NCBI RefSeq assembly: GCF_028389875.1
Contig: NW_026907680.1
Location: forward strand, 1,426,001-1,490,000
Reading direction: 5' to 3'
DNA from: Rhea pennata
Lineage: Eukaryota > Chordata > Aves > Rheiformes > Rheidae
Length of the DNA: 64,000 nt
The translations under genes were made by a program, and so were the position numbers. The notes beneath the pieces were generated by a model. That model was not told the DNA's origin and searched no databases. It saw only the letters and a list, made by a program, of their open reading frames with translations. This document shows, piece by piece, positions 57,643 to 64,000 of the stretch; position 1 is the first letter of the stretch; each line of letters opens with the position of its first letter.

Positions 57643-59390
57643 GTAATGGTTTCCCACTAAGTGGTCTGGCTGTGAGAAATCCTTGCCGCAGGCTGAACCT
57701 AAACTCCAAGGGGTTTCAAAAGTTGCCAGGCACACTGCACTTCCCTCTAACAAGCCTGCAGGGATATGGAGCTTGTCTGGCACCGTAAAGTCCATGTCCC
57801 TTCTCGTGCGAGTAACCAACTAGCTAACCTTTCTTCTGCAGCTTGATGGAGCTGCCTAAGTATTTTGTATGGAAGCACATGTGTGGTCTTGCTCAAGTCA
57901 GGTGCTGCCTTTTAGCCACAGCAGTCCCTCTGCTCCCTTCCATTCTCGTCCTGCTACAGACATGTAGCGTTTTCAGTGTTCTCTTAGCACTGAGCACATT
58001 GCTCTTGGATCTGTTCTGTGTCCCCTACTTCAGTCCTCATGCACTGGAAAACCCTGTAGTGAAGCCGAAAGCTTTCCGAGGGCTCAGCCGGCAGCGCTGG
58101 GCACTACAGATTGCTGCTGCTTCCGTGTGCCTCTGGAGGTGGCTGTAAAAGCACGGTCGAGTGAGAGGAGTGCCAAGACAACTACAGTGTGGTTTTGTTA
58201 TACGAGTTTCACTACGCCACGTTGGTTTGGAGATACCTTAATGTTGCAGCTCTAGAGGCTTTCAGGCACTAGACTAACCACGCTGCCACTCCGGGGACAC
58301 TTCCTCTGAGAAGTCCAGGGATGTTAAGATACAGGTGTGTCTGTCCCCGCCTCCTCATTCCTCAATCCTTTCTAGAAGCTGGCCTGACAGATGAGCCAAG
58401 CTTTCGGTTACTGTGACTTGCTGGTCACGCCAGAGCTGTAGCCCTGCTGAAGGGCAGAGTAAAGGGTGTCTCAGTAACACGAGTTTCTCAGCGAGTTCTC
58501 TGCCGTCATCGAACACCTGCATTTGTCATCCCACAGCTGCACGCGTGCCCCTTGGAGGGCAGTGATCCCAGGCTGCTGGGACAGGGGAAGTTCCTTCCAA
58601 GGGCTGCTGAGGAAGAGCGGTTGTACTGCGGGGAAGAAAGAGCTCGGAAATTCTCTTCTACCTAGGATTTCTCAGTCCCTGAGAGGCAGGAGCCGTCACC
58701 TGGCTTCAGCGGTGCTTGGGAGGTGACTTGCGCCTCATCAGCTCCTAGGCCAGCAGCAGGCACGTGGATTTCCTCCTGGTTCTGATGCCACTTCTCCCAA
58801 AGAACCACCAGCACCAGGCCCAGTGCCCCTTTGGGAGCTTCCGAGGTCACTTCTGGTAGGCCAGGAGCAGGCCCACTGCTGCTGCTCCACTTCAGGAGGT
58901 CACTTCTGCCTCAGGACCTGACAGGTCAGTGGCAGGCCCAAGATGGCAGTGCTGACTGCGAGGCCACTACTCCCTCAGGCCCGGAGAGACCAGTGGCAGG
59001 CAGAAGGCTTTGATGCTGAGTGTGAGGGCACTTGTGCCTTGCACCCGGGAGCCTCGCAGCAGGAAAATGGTGTCAGTGCTGACAGGGAGGTGATTCCAGC
59101 CCCACCCACCTGGAAGCCAGGAGGAGGAACCTTGCTGCTGCTTCTGCTAGTGAGCTCACTTGCGCCTCAAGACCTGAGAGGCCACCAGTGGCCACAAGGC
59201 TGCTGTTAGTGCCTGGGAAGGAGCAACCAGCCTGGGGAGGCAGCAGGGGTGTTGGCAAGCTCAGTGCCGGAGGGGAGAGCAGCAGGTGTTGTGCAGCTGC
59301 CTCCAGGAGGGCTCCACGCTGTCTCCCATTGCTTCTTCATCAATGTCCTGATGAAGCAGGGACTTGGTGCATAACCAGGGAGGGGTGCTG

Positions 59391-60095
59391 ATACCTGGCT
59401 GTGCTGGAGAGGAGCTTTTCAGAGAAGGACCTGGGGGTTGTGGTGGGCACCAAGCTGACCATGAACCAGCAATGTGCTCTGGTGGCAAAGAGCAGCCATG
59501 GTATCCTGGGCTGCATCAGGAAGAGCATTGCCAGCAGGTGGAGGCAGGTGATCCTTCCCCTCTGCTCAGCACAGGTGAGGCCGCACCTGGAGAGCTTGGT
59601 CCACCAGCACAAGAGAAACATGGACCTACTGGAGTGAGTCCAATCACAAAGAAGACTAAGGGCCTGGAGCATCTCCTGTATGAGGAGAGACAGAGATAGC
59701 TGGGCCTGTTCAGTGTGTAAGGGGAGAAGGCTCAGGGCAATTTGAATGTACAGAAGTACCTGATGGGGACATGGCATAAAGAAGACAGAGACAGATTCTT
59801 CTGTGACAGCCAGTGGCAGGATGGGAGGCAACAGGCACATGTAGAAATACAAGAAATTCCATTGAAATATAAGAAAAGACTTTCTACTGCAAGAGCGATG
59901 GAAGACTGGACCAAGTTGCTGAGCAGGACTGTGAGTCTCCATCCTTGCTGCTGCTCAAAACCCAACTGGACACGGTCTCAGTCAGCATGCTCCAGGTATA
60001 CCTCCAGGTATAAAAGAAAAGAGGGTGGAGGCAGATGTTCTCCAGGGGTGCTTTCCAACTTCAGCAATGCGTTGATTCAGTGATTTGGTGATGCT
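59391..60095 (+). mobile_element. CR1 LINE ORF2 end plus 3' UTR fragment
   Basis: The frame SEKDLGVVVGTKL to VRPHLESL is the C-terminal end of the CR1 ORF2. It is followed by degenerate CR1 3' UTR (ctgggcctgttcag, gcaacaggcac, gtgctttccaacttcagcaa). The block A duplication ends within it. Confidence 0.88.
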
Positions 60096-60190
60096 GCCAT
60101 TTGTGAAGTCACTTGTGAGCTGCCTAGAGGAACTTTGCTTCTCCATGGAAGAACTCCTCTGTATCACAGAGCAGTCAGTGCCTCTGCAAA

Positions 60191-60444
60191 TTACTTCTCA
60201 AGGGCTTCAACGAGGGGTGGGGGCTTTTTCTTCAGGGCCTCGTACAGGCGATCCTTGCACCAGGGAGTCCAGCTCAGCAACAGCCTGAACAGCTCACGCA
60301 TCATGGTGTGGGATGTTTTCTCCGCCAGAATTCTTTGGTATTGCTCAAAGTCCAGAATGTCCCCGAGCAGGAGGTCCAGGACACCTTTCACTTCAACAAC
60401 ACGTTCAATCAGCTCCACTCGGTGCCTATCAACAAAGTGTTCCC
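60191..60444 (-). CDS. CARD-domain terminal exon (NLRP1/ASC-type)
   Basis: On the minus strand a tcttccccag acceptor is followed by two bases and 83 codons ending in TAA (60191-60193). The protein reads GEHFVDRHRVELIERVVEV, then LDLLLGDILDFEQYQRILAE, MMRELFRLLLSW, CKDRLYEALKKK and PLVEALEK. This is a complete caspase-recruitment domain with the six-helix pattern and the H-F-V-D-x-H-R start and E-Q-Y-x-x-I/V-x-A-E motif of the CARDs that end NLRP1, CARD8 and ASC. These domains nucleate inflammasome filaments with caspase-1. The start is spliced and the preceding exon was not found, so the full protein is unknown. A FIIND or pyrin domain is not visible in the 3.5 kb upstream. It is intact, with no stops. 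Confidence 0.8.
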
Positions 60445-60449
60445 CTGGG

Positions 60450-61480
60450 GAAGACAGAAGCAAAGGGTTAGTCATCTGTGGACACACTGGTGCTCCTTCA
60501 GCTGCTTCACAGGTCATGGAGCAGCAGCCACTTCACAGCGGGGTTTGCCTGAGCTAGCACGACCCAAGGAGGAAATGAACGGCACCACAGAGCACCCAGT
60601 CCTCTCTGCTATTAGTGGGTGATAGTGGCACCGTCTAGCCGAAAGCCGAAAGCATTCTAGTGTGAATGTCTAATTCAAACTGGGGCTGTGCCGGGGCCAA
60701 TGCTGTGTTTTAGAGTGGATGTTTGAGCCGCAGCCCCTGGTTTTGAGGCGTTTCACCCCCAAAAGTCTCACCTGTCACTGCAACATTTGAGCAGATTTGG
60801 GGATTTGTTCTCTGCCCCTAAAGCCTGTGGGACAGCAAAACAGAAAAGAAATGAGAGGGGAAGCAATGGGAGGGAGCTCCAATCTTGCACAGTCGACGGG
60901 GCGCTGCAGAAGGGAGGGACAGAGCAGACACCTTTCCAAAGGAGGCTCCTTCCCTTAGGGGACCAGGACTCCCAGGCCACCTCCCAGCCTTGCGGGTGAC
61001 CCTCTCTCACGGCTGCTCCCATCCCCAGCGAGCCAGTGCCATCAAGTGACAGCACAGCTAATTACAGCCCTATCAGAGACCACCACTGCGCGGTGTGAAC
61101 TGGCCATGGGAAATGCTGGAGCTACGGATGATGTTCCATGAGCATGAGCACCTCTGACAGGGAGGAGACATCCCATCACCTGGTTCAACCCATATGTCTT
61201 GCTGGGAACTCACTGCATTGGAGTTTTAAGCTAATTTCAGACAGTGTCATGGCAAAAACAGTCAATCGAGCTCATCACCCTTGGTTTGTTCTGCAGCAAC
61301 CACACACATGCCAACATGGCTGCCCCAATAACACGCCAATGACACACACACGCCAACGACACGGCTGCCCCTTTCACAGGCAAAGACATGGACACGGCAG
61401 CCCCACGCACACGGCAGCCCCACGCACACCCATGTGCAGGGCAATTGGGACCAGTGGGACAACATCCCCCCTGCCCCCCT
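60450..61480. other. No recognisable gene
   Basis: This stretch lies upstream of the CARD exon on its strand. A small segment at 60772-60824 has good splice sites but an incompatible phase. Otherwise I see no exon, repeat family or RNA gene. Confidence 0.5.
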
Positions 61481-61481
61481 T

Positions 61482-61760
61482 ACACCCCGGGGGCCCAGGT
61501 GTCCAGGCACCCCTCAGCCCCCCACCCTGGGGGGCATCCAAGACCCCGCTGGGCCCCACCACCCCAGGGACCCAGCATCCGGACACCCCACTGCCTCCCC
61601 CCACACCAGGCGTCCAGGCCTCCCGACAACCCTCTGCCCCCCTCACACGAGGGGTCCAGGCGTCCGGGCCCCTCCTTCCACGTGCCCAGGAAATCCCCAT
61701 CCCTTCCCACGCCAGGGGCCCAGGTGTCCGAGCACCCCCCCTTCCCCCCGCCCCCCGTCA
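61482..61760. repeat. GC-rich minisatellite
   Basis: Degenerate units around CCCAGGTGTCCAGGCACCCC and CCAGGCGTCCGGGCCCCTCC recur about seven times. They create long Pro-rich open frames on the plus strand and Gly-rich ones on the minus strand that are not genes. Confidence 0.8.
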
Positions 61761-61937
61761 CCCGAGCGCCGGCTCGGACGCCTGGGCCCCTCCCCGCGCC
61801 CCCTTCCCTCCCCCAGGCCCAGCGATGCCGCTGCCGCCCCGCGCCGGGAACTGCAATCCCAGCAGGCAGCGTGGCCGCCGAGCCCCGCCCCCTCCCTGGC
61901 GCCTCCTCGAGCCCTGACAGAGGGGACGAGAGAGACA
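61760..61937. promoter_or_regulatory. CpG-rich promoter-like segment
   Basis: Dense CpG and GC boxes, with AACTGCAATCCCAGCAGGCA at 61849-61868, which resembles the ACTACAATTCCC-type element bound by ZNF143. It lies about 1.3 kb upstream of the CARD exon on the minus strand and could serve that gene. This rests on composition and one motif only. Confidence 0.4.
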
Positions 61938-62398
61938 CGGAGCTGCTGGAGAGAGGGCGGCGTGGGGCTGCGAAGGTGGTCGGGGGCTGGAGCAGCTGCC
62001 CTCCGAGGAACGGCTGCGAGAGCTGGGGCTGTTTAGCCTGCGGAGGAGAAGCCTGAGGGGGATCTTATCAGTGTGTCTAAGTACCTGAAGGGAGGGTGTC
62101 AAGGGGACGGGGCCAAACTCTTTTCAGTAGTGCCGTGCGACAGGACTAGAGGCAGCGGGCACAAACTGAACCAGCGGACGCTCCGCCTGAATATGAGGAG
62201 GAATTTCTTCACAGTGACAGTGACCGAGCACTGGGAGAGGTTACCCAGAGAGGTGGAGGAGTCTCCTTCCCTGGAGAGATTCAAGGCCTCTCTGGATGCA
62301 GTCCTGTCTACGATGGTCTAGGTGACCCTGCCTGAGCAGGGAGGTTGGACTAGATGATCTCCACAGGTCCCTTCCAACCTTCCTGATTCTGTGATTCT
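61938..62398 (+). mobile_element. CR1 LINE 3'-end fragment
   Basis: It contains 'gagctggggctgtttagcct', then 'atatgaggaggaatttcttc', 'gagcactgggagaggttacc', 'ggtcccttccaaccttcctg' and the terminal TGATTCTGTGATTCTG. This is one of the best-preserved CR1 tails here and directly abuts the inverted block B. Confidence 0.94.
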
Positions 62399-63110
62399 GC
62401 TGAGCCTGCTCGCCTCAAGGCCAGCCTCTGGGCTCTGCTGCTCTCCTTCCTACCTGCCCTCAGGCTCTGCAACTCCACTAGTTCCCGGGTGCTACAGCCC
62501 AGGTGGCCATGGACGCTGCTGGCACCAAGCCTCCGGGGTGGCCGCTTCCCCTTCTGGCCCTGGGCACCCGCCTTCTTCCCCTCACGCCCGCAAAAGCCCA
62601 GCACTCAAGGGCACCCAAGACACACACAAGAGCTGGCAGTTCCCTCCCACCATGCAGCCAGCACTGGGCCCCAGCAAGGGGGGCCCAGGCTCAAGCACTT
62701 CCTCCCCTCAGAGGCGTACAGCAGCTTTTTCCTCCTCTCCCCACAGGCCCCCTGGCCCCAGGACATGCGTTGGCCATGGCACGGCCCTCTCCACGCCTCT
62801 CCCCAGCACCAACAAGACGCAGCACACCCCTAGGCCACAGCCACCGCAGCTGCAGCCAAAGAGCCACAGCACGACCGCGGTGGAGAGCTGCCCTGGCAGC
62901 AGCCCCCAAGCCCTGACTCCTCAGCTCTGCTCTTCAGGCCTCTCCAAAGTTCCCATGCTGCAAACGCACGAGCTCACTGCACACCCAGCCAAGAGCCACC
63001 TGACTTGGGGCAGTTGGTTTAATTCAGCATCAGAGAACTTCCTGTGTGCTCGCATGGCTCACAAGCAGTGCTGCTGCTGCCGTTGCTGCCGTTGTCAGGC
63101 AGTTGCGCCG
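62399..63110 (-). repeat. Inverted copy 3 of block B with the end of the Ser/Gly exon
   Basis: The reverse complement of about 22340-23010. On the minus strand the last 25 codons of the Ser/Gly exon are kept (NGSSSTACEPCEH to LMLN, stop near 63022), after which homology ends at about 63110. It is a truncated 3' end of a paralogue of the CCDC81-like gene. Confidence 0.85.
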
Positions 63111-63509
63111 TTGCCGGTCAGCGCCACTGCTGGAGAGGGCCACTCTCCAGGCTCACAGCACTTGCTGCCCATTAAAGCTCCAGCGAGCAGAAGAGGTTTG
63201 GGTGGAGGTAGGTGGGTACCATGTCATGGTGAGCTAGTGGTAAATAGGTACCTTGCAAAGTCTTCCCCAAGACCTGGTCCCCTCCCACCTCTGCAACACT
63301 GAATATGGTGCAGTTCAAGTGTTGAAGACAGAATTAAGAAACTATGACAGAGGGAGAAAGCAGCCAGACATGTGCCCTGGCAACAGAGTGAGAACCTAAC
63401 ACCTTTCCTCTCTGCTTTGATCCTGCCTTAACACAACAGCGGTGTGGCTGTATTCCAGCTTAGGCTGTCCCTTGTAGGATGACCTCGTAAGGCCACCGGA
63501 CCAAGGAAG

Positions 63510-64000
63510 ACAGGCAGCAAACCATTGCCCATCCTGGAACAGAGTCCCTGGGGCCACAGAGCAGTGGCTAATGTAGTCGGCAGCACAGTGCGTAATGCTG
63601 TGCCTCGGAGCCTATCCTGCCAGATGACCCTGCTGCTCGCCTTCCTGCATGGAGAGAAATTTTCACTGTGGTTGTGTCCAGAGCTCTCCTTTGGGCATGA
63701 TCTGCAGCCCTGGGTGTTTTGTTAGGGGGTGATCCCCGTTCCTGTGGATGTGACCCCAGTCAGTGGGACCCATGTGCTTCTGCTACAGAACTGCCTTCTG
63801 TGGCAGAAGCAGGTGCCCAACTTGTCAGGCTGAAATGGGGACCCTACTGCCCCTGTGCTCATGCCACCTCCCCGCGGTGTGTATTTGCAGTCCATTCCTA
63901 GGCACCCCAGAGTGCTCTGCCCAGAAGGCAGTGCCAGGCGGGAGGAAGCCATCTTCAGAAGCTGGAGCACCTACTGAGTGGCTTGGGAATGAAGTGGACG
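63510..64000 (+). repeat. CCDC81-like array unit at the right edge (partial)
   Basis: It aligns with 16320-16805 with only scattered differences, including the VIPVPVDVTPVSG segment at 63730. It shows that another plus-strand array continues past the window. Confidence 0.88.
63891..64000 (+). CDS. Exon type X, right-edge copy (truncated by the window)
   Basis: A tgtatttgcag acceptor is followed by one base and an open frame PFLGTPECSAQKAVPGGRKP to GNEVD up to the last base. It differs from the copy at 16698 by a few residues. Confidence 0.55.

Larger units (their letters stand above)
52364..59575 (+). repeat. Segmental duplication block A, copy 2
   Basis: It is co-linear with 1-7447. Relative to copy 1 it lacks about 303 bases at 53257, where a short GCAGC repeat spans the junction, and it has 63 extra bases at 56070-56132. 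Its left end continues without a break into the inverted CCDC81-like array, which shows what probably lies left of copy 1. Confidence 0.94.

Noticed and set aside
59340..59942. 200-codon minus-strand frame
   Set aside because: It is antisense to the CR1 remnant at 59391-60095, whose sense strand is recognised.
60772..60824. Small minus-strand exon (good acceptor and gtgaga donor) as a linker before the CARD exon
   Set aside because: Any frame that joins the CARD correctly contains a stop (TAG or TGA) inside the segment, so it cannot be the preceding coding exon.
61138..61917. 259-codon Pro-rich plus-strand open frame
   Set aside because: Its length comes from the minisatellite at 61482-61760. 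It has no domain and no splice context.

Overview
The window looks like bird genomic DNA. It carries many 3'-end fragments of CR1 LINEs, a decayed gammaretrovirus-like provirus, a vertebrate gene with short exons and GT-AG introns (TMEM209), and CCDC81-like HU-domain exons of the kind expanded in birds. I cannot name the species. Most of the long open frames in the GC-rich parts are chance frames. Calls were made from splice sites, reading phase and recognisable protein segments.

Layout. (1) 1-7447: a segmental-duplication block (block A), present again at 52364-59575 and as a partial third copy at 23570-27080. (2) 7.5-10.06 kb: little recognisable, ending in a GC-rich promoter-like stretch. 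(3) 10062-22398, plus strand: a CCDC81-like gene. Eight N-terminal exon candidates (seven of them phase-linked) encode two HU-like domains. They are followed by a tandem array of about 1.6-kb units carrying two small exon types (called X and Z here), then an acidic exon candidate and a long Ser/Gly-rich last exon. (4) 22.4-27.08 kb: 3' flank (block B) and the partial block A copy. (5) 27083-33384: a provirus with both LTRs, broken gag and pol, and no env. (6) 34786-46811, minus strand: a complete TMEM209 of 14 coding exons, preceded by a duplicated CpG-island promoter (47.2-48.7 kb). (7) 48.99-52.26 kb: block B and the X/Z array again, inverted. (8) 52364-59575: block A copy 2. (9) 59.4-64 kb: CR1 remnants, one minus-strand CARD exon of the NLRP1/ASC type, a minisatellite and CpG-rich stretch, an inverted copy of the Ser/Gly-exon end plus block B, and finally another plus-strand array unit that runs off the edge.

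The single-copy gene TMEM209 is therefore an island between duplicated, partly inverted CCDC81-like arrays. The most notable signals are these. The X exon (seven copies) and the Z exon (five copies) stay open and phase-compatible in alternation despite strong protein divergence. A 193-bp exon in block A shows dense, mostly amino-acid-changing differences inside otherwise nearly identical duplicates. The provirus sits exactly on a duplication breakpoint and has no target-site duplication. The CpG-island promoter next to TMEM209 is duplicated and carries a 17-bp GTTGCC repeat.
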